Source of the DNA: Euprymna scolopes
Lineage: Eukaryota > Mollusca > Cephalopoda > Sepiida > Sepiolidae
DNA length: 24,841 nt
Assembly (NCBI GenBank): GCA_024364805.1
Contig: CM044491.1
Location: 121,076,802-121,101,642, forward strand
Direction of reading: 5' to 3'
This document shows positions 9,717-20,363 of the stretch, one piece after another; position 1 is the stretch's first letter; each line of letters starts with the position of its first letter. Made by a program: the position numbers and the translations under genes. The notes below the pieces were generated by a model. The model was given only the letters and a program-made list of their open reading frames with translations, did no database searches and was not told the origin of the DNA.

Positions 9717-9835
9717 CATATACAGCATAATCAAGTAGACGCACCAGTCCATGCCAGATCACCGAAATTAAGTAACGAAGAAACTGACAAGTACCAGATG
9801 GGTGACCATTTTGGAATACTAAGCGGTGTATAGGG
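9717..9835 (+). rRNA. 5S rRNA-like sequence (pseudogene or 5S-derived SINE head)
   Basis: About 119 bases, the length of 5S rRNA. GATCACCGAAATTAAGTAAC at 9757-9776 matches the metazoan 5S block GATCACCGAAGTTAAGCAAC at 18 of 20 positions and includes internal promoter box A. AGATGGGTGACC at 9796-9807 matches box C, and GGAATAC near 9813 matches the next conserved block. The central part (9778-9790) and loop B/C region are diverged. The terminal helix is preserved as TATACA (9719-9724) pairing with TGTATA (9827-9832), although the bases differ from normal 5S. There is no T-run terminator at the 3' end. So it is unlikely to be a functional 5S gene; a decayed dispersed copy or the head of a SINE3-type element fits better. 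Confidence 0.8.
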
Positions 9836-10260
9836 TAGCAGAACAGCACTACTGTTAAAGAACAGAAAGGAGTCTATTCTCCTGCTAGTATGTGAGAGAT
9901 CTTTGGGCACGGTCGTGAACCAAGTTTAGCCCCCCCCCCTCAACCCCGATTACGGTAACTTGAGGTCATGGAAAGCAGGTGGCTGATGCAATAAGAAGCA
10001 ATCAGGAATAATTATGTTCATTGCTGCGTGTCTCGTTGTGCGAGGAGAATACTTTGGGCTCAATGGTCAAGAAAAATGCTCGAACAGAAAGAAAGAAACT
10101 GCAGCCTACTGCCTGTAGAACTGCAAAGAAAGCCATGGACCTACATCCAAAATACTTTCAAGAGACTGCGTGAATGGGATTCTGAATAGTGAGCAACAAA
10201 GAATGTCTAGATGAAGGGAGATAAATGGAAAGTCATAGCCGCCAATGTCTGTATCAGTCA
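9836..10260 (+). other. Unassigned segment following the 5S-like sequence
   Basis: About 425 bases with visibly higher GC than the surrounding DNA. It contains a run of ten C's near 9930. No open frame of significance and no family match from memory. Its composition and position make it either the body of a 5S-derived retroelement or a relic of a 5S repeat unit and spacer. It ends where AT-rich sequence resumes near 10260. Confidence 0.35.
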
Positions 10261-11006
10261 AGACTTAACTAAATGAATTGTTTATATAAATAGAAATGAA
10301 AATCCACATTTATTCATTTACATATTTCAGATTAAATTAAATACTTCGAATCAGTGCCATCTTAAAACGAAACCTGTTTAAGTAAAAATATAGAATATGT
10401 GCTTTTTATGCAAATATATCATGATTATCTCTGTATTACTATTAGTTTATTGTAGAATTCTTGTTCTAGTTTCCCTTTTATAAACAGACAGTGTTTCCAC
10501 CTATAGCCGTAAATAACTTAAATCAATATCCTTAGTCATCTGTCCAGTAAATTTTCACTCATGTTTTTATATTTAGGTGTGTTTTTTACATTGCTTTAAT
10601 TAATACAAACAAAAGCTGAAAGTAGTTAAGTAGTAGTAGTAGTGTATATCTTTAGGAATTTAAAAACAAAAATAAAAAAATTAATTAACCTAAGAACACT
10701 TCATGACTTGAAATTAAATATCTCAAATTCCGTCTGTCATGCTTCAGCCGTTCACTTGAATATAATTTATATCTAACAATTGTACAAATACCAAATGTAG
10801 GTTCGTACAGAAATAGAATGTTAAACAATGTATATTCTATATAAACGTAATAGTAAATGTATGTATGTGTGTAAATATTTAACCGCTAAACTTTTAAACG
10901 ACTTGCCACATGGCATTAAAATTCACAGGAAATAGTAACCATAAATAAAAGGTGATTTATAAAATATAGATTTGATGAATGTATAACGCGCACAGACGAT
11001 ATTTTT
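10261..11006. other. AT-rich spacer, nothing recognised
   Basis: Low-GC sequence with a small TAG tract at about 10629-10642. I see no gene, RNA or mobile-element end. Confidence 0.5.
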
Positions 11007-11032
11007 ATTAGTTTGCGCATGCGTAAACTAAT
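11007..11032. repeat. 26-bp near-perfect palindrome
   Basis: ATTAGTTTG CGCATGCG TAAACTAAT: arms ATTAGTTT and AAACTAAT around a CGCATGCG core, with a single G/T mismatch pair. The CG-rich core stands out in AT-rich DNA. It could be a cruciform-forming site or a symmetric protein-binding site; there is no context to choose. Confidence 0.7.
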
Positions 11033-11072
11033 CAGATAAAAAATGATTTAAATTTATAGTTTTCTTATCAAT

Positions 11073-12585
<1,513 letters not shown>

Positions 12586-12611
12586 GATATATATATATAT
12601 ATATATATATA
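12586..12611. repeat. (TA)n at left edge of assembly gap
   Basis: A TA array that runs into the N block. Confidence 0.95.
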
Positions 12612-13115
12612 NNNNNNNNNNNNNNNNNNNNNNNNNNNNNNNNNNNNNNNNNNNNNNNNNNNNNNNNNNNNNNNNNNNNNNNNNNNNNNNNNNNNNNNNN
12701 NNNNNNNNNNNNNNNNNNNNNNNNNNNNNNNNNNNNNNNNNNNNNNNNNNNNNNNNNNNNNNNNNNNNNNNNNNNNNNNNNNNNNNNNNNNNNNNNNNNN
12801 NNNNNNNNNNNNNNNNNNNNNNNNNNNNNNNNNNNNNNNNNNNNNNNNNNNNNNNNNNNNNNNNNNNNNNNNNNNNNNNNNNNNNNNNNNNNNNNNNNNN
12901 NNNNNNNNNNNNNNNNNNNNNNNNNNNNNNNNNNNNNNNNNNNNNNNNNNNNNNNNNNNNNNNNNNNNNNNNNNNNNNNNNNNNNNNNNNNNNNNNNNNN
13001 NNNNNNNNNNNNNNNNNNNNNNNNNNNNNNNNNNNNNNNNNNNNNNNNNNNNNNNNNNNNNNNNNNNNNNNNNNNNNNNNNNNNNNNNNNNNNNNNNNNN
13101 NNNNNNNNNNNNNNN
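12612..13115. other. Assembly gap (504 N)
   Basis: No sequence. The gap is flanked by TA repeats on the left and TG repeats on the right, so assembly most likely failed in a compound dinucleotide microsatellite. The true length is unknown. Any reading frame that spans it is artificial. Confidence 1.
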
Positions 13116-13172
13116 GTGTGTGTGTGTGTGTGTGTATGTGTCTCTGTGTGTGTATATGTGTGTGTATATATA
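13116..13172. repeat. (TG)n/(TA)n at right edge of gap
   Basis: GT dinucleotides with interruptions (TATG, CTCT), passing into GTATATATAC. This is the right half of the compound microsatellite around the gap. Confidence 0.95.
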
Positions 13173-13570
13173 CCGAATGTAAAGTTTTAGTATCAACAAA
13201 TTTCGGACTTTCCAGTCCTAAGTTTTCAGTCTATATCCTCATGAACATCGCCGACATCACTCCTGCCATATAACGCATTAGAATTGATACATATGAAACT
13301 TTGTCATGATAAGATGAAACTTGCATATTTAGAGATACACTAGTTACTTTAAGGTTACCTCGAAGGGCTATTACGAAAACAAAGTATCTAAGCAATTAAG
13401 CGTGGTGTTTTTTGGGGAATAAAGGTAAAATAAAAACTGTGCATATCTCAATAAAAGAAACTGATCTACTAAAAATGGATTAGACATTTTTATGCAGCAA
13501 GAGAAAATGATTCTGCATCATTTAGAAACTCCTTCATTATTGACAATTTTTTTAACCTCCATTTTAGTAG
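13173..13570. other. Spacer without recognised feature
   Basis: About 400 bases of AT-rich sequence between the gap microsatellite and the MITE. No gene, RNA or repeat seen. Confidence 0.5.
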
Positions 13571-13572
13571 TA

Positions 13573-13778
13573 CAGTAGAACCCCGGGATACGGAGGCTGT
13601 AGATTATGTATTTTTCAGGTTACGATGTGAAATACGATGTTTTTTTCCGGCCCCTAGTCATAGTATTTGCTTAGGTGTAAGGTGTTATTCATAATATTAT
13701 TTGATTATATACATGTGCATTATATACTGTACTGTATTTTGTTACTAAGTTTTAATGTCCCACCCCGGAGTCCTACTG
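13573..13778. mobile_element. Tigger/pogo-like MITE
   Basis: A 206-bp element with inverted ends. Left CAGTAGAACCCCGGGATACG and right (read on the minus strand) CAGTAGGACTCCGGGGTGGG match at 15 of 20 positions, including the first six. Both ends are flanked by TA (13571-13572 and 13779-13780), the target duplication of the Tc1/mariner/pogo superfamily. The CAGTAGAACCCCG start is typical of pogo/Tigger ends. The interior has no transposase remnant. It is non-autonomous and fairly old, judging by end divergence. Confidence 0.7.
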
Positions 13779-13780
13779 TA

Positions 13781-14301
13781 ATAAGATTTTTTTTTCGTTT
13801 GTTTTATAGGAAACATAAAAATTTAACGCAAGGAAATGTTTATTGTATTACCTTATTTATTTCCTTTCCAGTAGTTTAGACACAAATCAGTTTTGGAAAC
13901 CAACCGCAATGGAATGAGCGCACTGGCTAGAAAAATACTTGAACAGCCCCGTCATTGCTCGATACGGAAGTAACAAGCGATTAGTAATAAACTAACTGTT
14001 TCTCTAAAATAGCGTAAAGCCTGGGAGGATGAATCACCTGATTCTGAAAAAAAGTTTCAGTCAGAAAAAGTAAGACCAGAAGAAACCACAGTGATCGATC
14101 GTCTGTCGGACTGATCGTCAAGGACATATTCCCGACTGGTAAGAACACAGTTAATTAATTTGTGCCAGATAAAATGAAGTTATTGTTATACGAGAAGCTC
14201 TACTTTACTGCTTCAATAGTTATCATTATTTATTGCTATATTTGTGTCATGTAAAAAGCATAAACAACATAAATAATACAAAGAGCAATAGATTTGCAAA
14301 A
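13781..14301. other. Spacer without recognised gene
   Basis: About 520 bases. The hydrophobic frame at 13667-13879 starts inside the MITE and has no family features. A few short direct repeats of GATCGTC occur near 14095-14120. Nothing else is identified. Confidence 0.45.
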
Positions 14302-15335
14302 ACGTCATGCGACAAGCAAAATTGCGGGTGTATCGCAGGGGTCGAGCCTTGGACCATTATTATTCCTAATATTAATAAATGATCTCCCTGATCAAATTGT
14401 CTCTTAGATGAGTATATTTGCTCATAACACCGCGCTCTATAACGGGCAAGAGGGGAAAATGAATTAACATATATCTAAGGCAATACGCAGAAAGACTAGA
14501 GTAAGACCTCCAATCTGTAGTGGAACGGAGACAAAAATGGATGGTCACATTTAATACTGCCAAGATTTAGTTTGTTCCTTTCAATAATTACAAGAAACTT
14601 TCCCAACCATTAATAGCTATGGCTAAAGATACATTACCTGTAAGTACTGATTTCAAACTCATCGGCGTAACATTTACAGGCAACATGAGTTGGAATAGAC
14701 GCATCAAGACCATTACCAAGGCCGCTGCGAAGAAAGTGGGCACTCTCTACCGTGCAAGAAGTTACTTACACTTGTAAGTATCCTGCATCTCTACAAAGCC
14801 ACCATTCGCCTATGTATGGATCATTGTTGTCACATTTAGGCCGGTGATTCTGCTACTGGTCTTTCACTCCTGGACAGGTTCAAAAGAGAGTCGCCAACCT
14901 GATATGTCTTGAATTGTTATCTTGGCTTCAATCTGTCCTACCGACTAAATGCTGCATCCCTCTGCCTGTTTTGCAAGTATATAAGTGGTGGATGCTCTGA
15001 CGAACTACAAGCCCTTGTACCCCCTCGACGTAAATACACCCGTCAAACCCGACAAGCAAAAAATCCCCACCCTACACAGTAGAGATTTCTAGATGTAAGA
15101 AAGCCTTCTACTCTAACAGTTTCTTCCCGAGAACTGCTAAACTCTTGAATTCTCTTACGGGTTCCTGCTTCCCCAACTGTAGTCACATTCAGAAGTTCAA
15201 TATAATGTGAATAGACATTTTGCTGCTCAACTCTCTACATAGTATTCCTGCAACTTATGTCCCTGATTGTAACCCCCTACATCAAAGTGGAACTGTGCCT
15301 TGTTTAGGGTGAAAATGTAATAAAATAAATTAAAA
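14302..15335 (+). mobile_element. Jockey/CR1-group LINE, copy C (dead, 5'-truncated)
   Basis: Homologous to copy B from its VPQG motif on. AGVSQGSSLGPLLFLILINDLP begins near 14322 and IFAHNTALYN near 14414, where the catalytic pair is His-Asn (14423-14428). Then come QKWMVTFNTAK near 14531, FTGNMSWN near 14680, the AAAKKVGTLYRAR stretch near 14722, and CCHI followed by a stop where Trp-Ala-Gly is expected (about 14830). PRTAKLLNSL-like codons follow near 15130. It ends with the copy B tail: TACATCAAAGTGGAACTGTG, then GGGTGAAAATGTAATAAAA near 15325. Multiple stops and frame changes are present. By eye the best blocks are about 80% identical to copy B. Confidence 0.88.
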
Positions 15336-15800
15336 GAAAAGACAGGCACATAGTTGATTTCTACGTTAACCAAAGAAGAGACTCTCGAAATCACAAGCAC
15401 ATAGAAACAAAATTGCTATTGTGAGTTGCATAAAAACGTGATCAGAAAAAAAAAACTATAAAAATTAAGATAGATCAATCCGACAGTGATATTGTTATGT
15501 AAATGTATATTTTGTTGATGAAGAGACGAAGCAGCAAAACATATGAGTAAAACAGTAATCCGGTCCCAAATTAATACAATAATATTAATAATAAGTAATA
15601 AAAGTAATCCAGTCCCAAATTAATACAAAACATAAATAACACTGCTAACAATATACTATCTGCACATTGAACATTCAGAGAAGTAGCACACACATAAATC
15701 GAAACAAATGGAAGAAAAGACAAACTTTTCAAATAACCTAGAACATTGAAATACAACGCGATAAACCAAACAGGATGAGAACACTTGACCATAATCAACT
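15336..15800. other. AT-rich spacer with a short tandem duplication
   Basis: No gene seen. It includes the 26-base direct repeat described at 15554-15628. A frame at 15342-15378 reads HIVDFYVNQRR, vaguely like the VDFAVP motif of the RLE LINEs, but it is too short to claim. Confidence 0.4.
15554..15628. repeat. Direct repeat, 26 bp, period 49
   Basis: AGTAATCCGGTCCCAAATTA (15554 on) recurs as AGTAATCCAGTCCCAAATTA (15603 on), each continuing ATACAA; one difference in 26 bases. The AT-rich spacer of 23 bases resembles slippage-type tandem duplication. Confidence 0.9.
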
Positions 15801-16060
15801 AGAATATAAAAGACCTGACAAACTGCAAATGTTGCCGTCCCATCATTTGCTTCGGTAAATTTCAAGGAAATCGGAAAACTAAGTAAATACTTGGAACATG
15901 TCATAGATCTAAAAACAACTATTGAGCTGGAAGAAAATGTTTGTAATATCAATAACTGTTGAACGGTTTCTGGGAAATTGGAATCAAAGTTAGAATTGAC
16001 ATCATACAACAGACAGCACTAGAATGATTAGGATCAAGCTTGAATACGGAAATAATATAC
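15801..16060 (+). pseudogene. Relic of an RLE-domain LINE C-terminus (different lineage)
   Basis: Three short pieces occur in the right order for the C-terminal endonuclease of an R4/Dong-like LINE. YKRPD lies near 15805. NVAVPSFASVNFKEIGKLSK starts at 15828, in an open frame that continues YLEHVIDLKTTIELEENV to a stop at 15960. EIGIKVRIDIIQQTALE lies at 15974-16024 in another frame. In family members I know the order is RPD..., IDVAVPsDxxVxxKExEKxxKY, and then a KTALLGTA-like end. The sequence is not close to copies 1 and 2, so it would be a separate older lineage. Spacing between RPD and VAVP is shorter than expected, which implies an internal loss. Confidence 0.5.
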
Positions 16061-16732
16061 GTAGGTAGTGTTGATCCAGCACAGAACAGTTGAAATAGAA
16101 ATAGAGCAAAAAAAAGTACTAGAAAGAACATGACACAAATCCAAAGAAACTGAAACTGACAGAAATCATAAAAGCTGGCACATTTCCATCCTCATCCGCA
16201 GAAATAGCTACACTAAACTTAGTTGACACAATTCACAAAAGTCCGTGATTAGCTAAGAAAATTACCAAAGAGGGGGATAACTATTCAGACCTCTAATGGA
16301 ATGATACAGATGACTTGAATTATATTATATTCAGATTTTAGGGAAAGGCAATCGCCAATGATAAACGGCTATTGCAATTGTACAAAAATGTATGGGTAAC
16401 AATTATTGAAATTGGGTTAAACGTAGATTCCATGAACAAAGCTTCTTTCTTAGAACTGCACGCCTGTGAAATTGTCTTCCGTTTTCCTGCTTTCCGGCTG
16501 ACTACAATATGGTTGTGTTCAAGTCTATCGTAAATACGTTCTTGATGAGCCGTTCCATATAAGTTATCAAATTTACCAAATTTTCATTACTAATGATTAC
16601 TTTATTGTCCAATTTCTACTGTACACTCTTTAACCCTTATCCTTGAGTGGCCTCTTGGCCTTGATAATGTGGTGATGCCTATGTAAAAAAAAATTGCAAA
16701 TGAGTAATCGCTTACGAGGACACGCTTGACTA
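16061..16732. other. Spacer without recognised feature
   Basis: About 670 bases. Part of it (about 16136-16245) stays open in one frame with a mixed, non-repetitive composition but matches no family I know. It may be more of a decayed element or chance. Confidence 0.4.
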
Positions 16733-16784
<52 letters not shown>

Positions 16785-16785
16785 G

Positions 16786-16829
<44 letters not shown>
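16733..16829. repeat. (AAT)n array, lightly interrupted
   Basis: About 97 bases of AAT units with interruptions near 16785-16800. It is the third long AAT array of the window, and again lies immediately upstream of R4/Dong-type LINE sequence. Poly-Tyr and poly-Leu frames on the minus strand are artefacts. Confidence 0.97.
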
Positions 16830-17233
16830 TAAAACAAATGAAGACGCCAAATTGAAAGTTATCTGCCTCCCATTGAAGGTAGTGTAATATCTGAATCGCA
16901 ATGGCACACACTAAATAATGTAGAAGGGGTAAAGGGGGATTGAAGAACCGAGACGAGAACCACTAACTAACCAACCTTCCAGAGTACTGGGACCTTGAGG
17001 AAGCTTAATACCATCTAAATTCCAGTGAAGACTAATGTCCATTGCGACCGAGAAGTCAAATGCAAGTGGCTTTTGCGATTATGCCAATTAATTTGCAAAG
17101 TTTACGTACGGAGAGTATTCCAAGTCTAAGGATACTTAATTTCATTTGGACCCCAGCGAAGAAAACTAGTTGTTGATAGTGGACAATCCCTTATGATTAC
17201 CTGCGTGAGAATTCGCAAGTGAGAACAATAAAA
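16830..17233 (+). mobile_element. R4/Dong-type LINE 3' end, solo copy 3
   Basis: Alignable with the 3' UTR of copies 1 and 2 from about 16921: ACTGGGACCTTGAGGAAGCT near 16988, the AAATTCCAGTGAAGACTAAT block near 17018, GAAGTCAAATGCAAGTGGC near 17050, TTGCGATTATGCCAATTAAT near 17074, and the terminal GATTACCTGCGTGAGAATTC followed by an AATAA-A run at about 17227. Bases 16830-16920 between the AAT array and the alignable part are unassigned. There is no coding sequence. It is a severely 5'-truncated insertion or a SINE that borrowed the LINE tail. Confidence 0.65.
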
Positions 17234-17235
17234 AA

Positions 17236-17613
17236 AAAATGAGAAGAAATGTCAGAAACTGCTCTCCCATAAAATATACAACACAAAATATGAGGGTACC
17301 AGTCTCGGGTATTACCATACTATCTGTTAGTGAAGGGTCAAGGAGGATAAAAAAGGCGAATAGTAGAAGAACTGTCGAAGCTTTTACGAGAAGCGTGCGG
17401 GAAGTACTCGAATCGAAGGAAGACTTATTGTCACTTCACTACTATAGAAGACTAATGATCAAGAAATCAATCACAATCAGCAGTTGCAATAACGCAAAAT
17501 TATTTGCAATGATTATAGAAAAAGAAGTGAGAATATGATTAGACATGTTGTCGTTCGGGGTTCAAGAAACACTAGTGAGCAATCACTAACTCTGTGAGAA
17601 CATAATGTGAGAT
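17236..17613 (+). mobile_element. R4/Dong-type LINE 3' end, solo copy 4
   Basis: Directly follows copy 3 in the same orientation. From about 17321 it shows GAAGGGTCAAGGAGGATAAA (copy 1: GAAGGGTCAAGGAGGATGGA, 4478 on), AGAAATCAATCACAATCAGC near 17461, CAGTTGCAATAACGCAAAAT near 17481, and a degraded end CTGTGAGAACATAATGTGAG near 17591. It is more diverged than copy 3. A 99-codon frame at 17239-17538 runs through it but corresponds to the LINE 3' UTR, so it is not a gene. Confidence 0.55.
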
Positions 17614-19035
17614 TAAATAAACAGAATAAATTCCATACCACGCCCAAAATATTAAAACAAGTAAAAAGTAGAGTTACCAGAGATCTAGTGTTTTTGGCTA
17701 ATGACATATATTAATTATAAGAATATGAAAATGCTATACTTGATTGTCTCGTGTACGGATAATTTAATATTTGAAACTATACAAAGTATCTAGCAAAATT
17801 ATCAATTGTATGGAGAAAGCACGAATTGTAAAAGCATCACACATTGTAATAGTTTATTTTAATCCGTTACTTAGTTGGTTGGTTGTTTATTTTTACGGCA
17901 TATCAACGCATTTCAGGTTATTTAATGCCGAATCAGTGATTTTGAAGAAAATCAATTTAATAGAATATATTTTTTTTTCAAGTCTGTTTCTATTTAACCC
18001 ATAGTTGGGACGCTAACAGGTCCTACCACTCCGGGACAGAATAGACCTGAAAGCACTGGCGATTAAAGAGTGGCTCCATACTCCCCAAATCCCGCAAGCT
18101 TGGACCTCACCATCGGATATAGTTTAAGGTCATATCCAGGACCTTATTTTCATCCAATTAATAAGTCGATATCATAAATACTGTCCAAGTGTAAAATTTG
18201 ATCTGCGACATCTCGTTAATTTTTTAAATATGTTAAAGAATGTTTATAGAAACTCGCGATCAGAAAAATCGTGCAAAATAAAACATTTGTTTTTCAGAAA
18301 CAATAATTTATGACTGTTTAAATTTTAAACAATATGGTTACTAATTGGCAGTCTGTGCGAAATTTCGTGAGTTCTTAATGCTGACAACATCGCGAGCTGT
18401 TCGCCTCTACATTCAGAGTAAGTTGTATATTAGCTGTGTCAGGGACGTCATAGGATATAACAGTAAGTTCTGGGTCCTTACCCAGCCCCTATTTTGTTGT
18501 TTGCAGGTCAATTACAGGTACAAGATGACGTGAGTCTACAATGTGAAATCTAACCAAACCCAACACATCATATCAGAGAATTTACTGAAAACTTTACACT
18601 TGCCCAGAATTAAGGATGAATCTATTACTCTTGTGTGAAATCATATGAGTCCCACTAGACAACCACTGACCAAACGCCGTCTTTGTTTCTTCTTCTGGTT
18701 CTCGTTCTGGACGTGTCGTTGTCTCTCATATTACCGATTACTGAGGAGGTGAGCACTGGTTTACAAGTATCAAAATAAATAAAACAATTCACAAAAGAAA
18801 ATACAACTACGGTATTTCGTGTATAAATCAGTTGGGTTCTGAGTGTGTGTAATAAAAAAACACTATCGTCTTTTTATTAATTTTATTTCCCATAATTTTG
18901 CTCTACTAATTTCTTCCCATTTAGGGGGAGTCTTGGTTCTGGGCGGGGACTTGTATAGTATTTCACTGATATGGCTATGTTGAACAGCCATTCTTCTGGA
19001 TATCCCAACTCTTATGATAGTTTACTGTCCAAGAC
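17614..19035. other. Spacer, no gene; locally GC-richer block at 18003-18150
   Basis: Mostly AT-rich. The block at about 18003-18150 is noticeably richer in C and G, with repeated GGTCC/GGACC motifs. It reads like an unrelated insertion, but I cannot assign it. A 62-codon frame at 18345-18533 has mixed composition and lies near a plausible acceptor (TTGTTTGCAG at about 18497-18507), but has no donor or family support. Confidence 0.4.
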
Positions 19036-19193
19036 AAAAATAGGAAGCACGTGATTAGACAAGACTGAATAGAAATTTGAATACATGGATTCTGCTAATT
19101 AAACATATTGTGAGAAGATTAAAGATGATGAATTGAATAAGCGAAAAATAGGAAGCACATGATTAGACAAGACTGAATAGAAATTTGAATACA
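19036..19193. repeat. A-B-A repeat block (A 50 bp, B about 60 bp)
   Basis: Unit A (ATAGGAAGCACGTGATTAGA... , 19036-19085) recurs at 19144-19193, offset 108, with one difference. Between them lies unit B (19084-19144; contains TATTGTGAGAAGATTAAAGA), which recurs at 19935-19995. It is low-copy and non-coding. Confidence 0.92.
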
Positions 19194-19934
19194 CCGTTTC
19201 CATAAACAAAATTACGTAAAGGTTATTATTAGGATATTTGCACTTGAATGAGTTCGTCTAAATCCATACTATTGCTAGGAGGAAGTTTAACATTTATATG
19301 GGGGGGAGTAGGACTATCGCTAGATTGATTAATGATTCAAGGATATTGGTAAGGAACAGAAGGAGACTGATGAGCGATCATTTTGCGGGTTAGTTCATTC
19401 ACCACCATTCCTGAAATTGGTACCAAAGAGGAATTTTTCAGGTGTCAGAGAAGAAAGATTTGAAATAACATTTGTTATACAGCTTGTGGAGAAAGGCGCT
19501 AACTTGGCAGAGAACATTTTATTAATATATTAGGTAGATCGTACTTCTCACATGCTTTGAAAGTTTAAATGTTTTAATGAAATCCAGGACATAGGAGGGA
19601 GTGATGATCTGTAAATTGGAGCAAAGATAGACTGATGAATCTAAAGAGGAGTTTACCCTTATCGGCGGTTGTTGTGCAAGTGATGTCACAGTGTTGCTTA
19701 GCCATTATTTACCAAATTAAGTTACAAACTCTTACGAGTGTTTAAGCGATAAGCGCTCAAATCTAGCTATACTCTGAAACAAAATAAAATAGAATACTTA
19801 GATAAGTATGATTCAGTATTAATGAAAGTGGTACCAACATATTGTGGAGTCTGCGTAGGTGACAGATTTCCATAAAAATATTTAAAAGCACGATTGAAAA
19901 ATATAGCAGATGAGGGATTGAACTGTGAAATATT
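19194..19934. other. Spacer between duplicated units
   Basis: About 740 bases separating the second A unit from the second B unit. No gene, RNA or transposon end recognised. A G-run lies near 19300. Confidence 0.45.
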
Positions 19935-19995
19935 CATGGATTCTTCTAATTAAAAATATTGTGAGAAGATTAAAGATGATGAATTGAATAAGCGA
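19935..19995. repeat. Second copy of unit B
   Basis: Sequence from CATGGATTCTTCTAATTAAA to GATGAATTGAATAAGCGA matches 19084-19144 at an offset of 851, with two differences in about 60 bases. Confidence 0.92.
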
Positions 19996-20361
19996 ACTTT
20001 TAGTTCAATAGGAAAAAGCTATATGACAATTATTTATTGACAATGGATTGTAAGAACATGATATAGCTTGCAGAGAACCAGTCTCACGGTAACGGGTTCG
20101 TTGTTGGGAAAGCTCTGTGAAATCTACTGTGTTCATGGAAACTAAGTTTAATGTTAGCAACATGGAGGAAGAAAGTAAAAGTTATTTTCAGTTTTATTTG
20201 TCGTTACCATAGCATATTTTAGTCTATCACCGCTCCATCTCCAACTTTTTCTTTTATCACATGCTTATCCTAGGAAATGATATCGTTAGGATCATCAAAA
20301 ATGTAGGCGAACCCTCACGTGGTTTCGCCAGTTGTACCCGTCACAATGAAAATAAACGAAA
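19996..20361. other. Spacer with a small hairpin
   Basis: No gene seen. GGCGAACC at 20306-20313 pairs with GGTTTCGCC at 20321-20329 with one bulge and a 7-base loop, just upstream of the mariner-type MITE. Confidence 0.4.
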
Positions 20362-20363
20362 TA

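Noticed and set aside
15342-15378. HIVDFYVNQRR resembling the VDFAVP endonuclease motif, just after LINE copy C
   Set aside because: Only a few residues match and the following codons do not continue the expected KExEK pattern.
15571-16009. Minus-strand frames of 75 and 117 codons
   Set aside because: The longer one is antisense to the RLE-like relic at 15801-16060. Neither has a motif, a signal or a plausible splice structure.
16602-16911. Poly-Tyr and poly-Leu minus-strand frames
   Set aside because: They are translations of the AAT array at 16733-16829.
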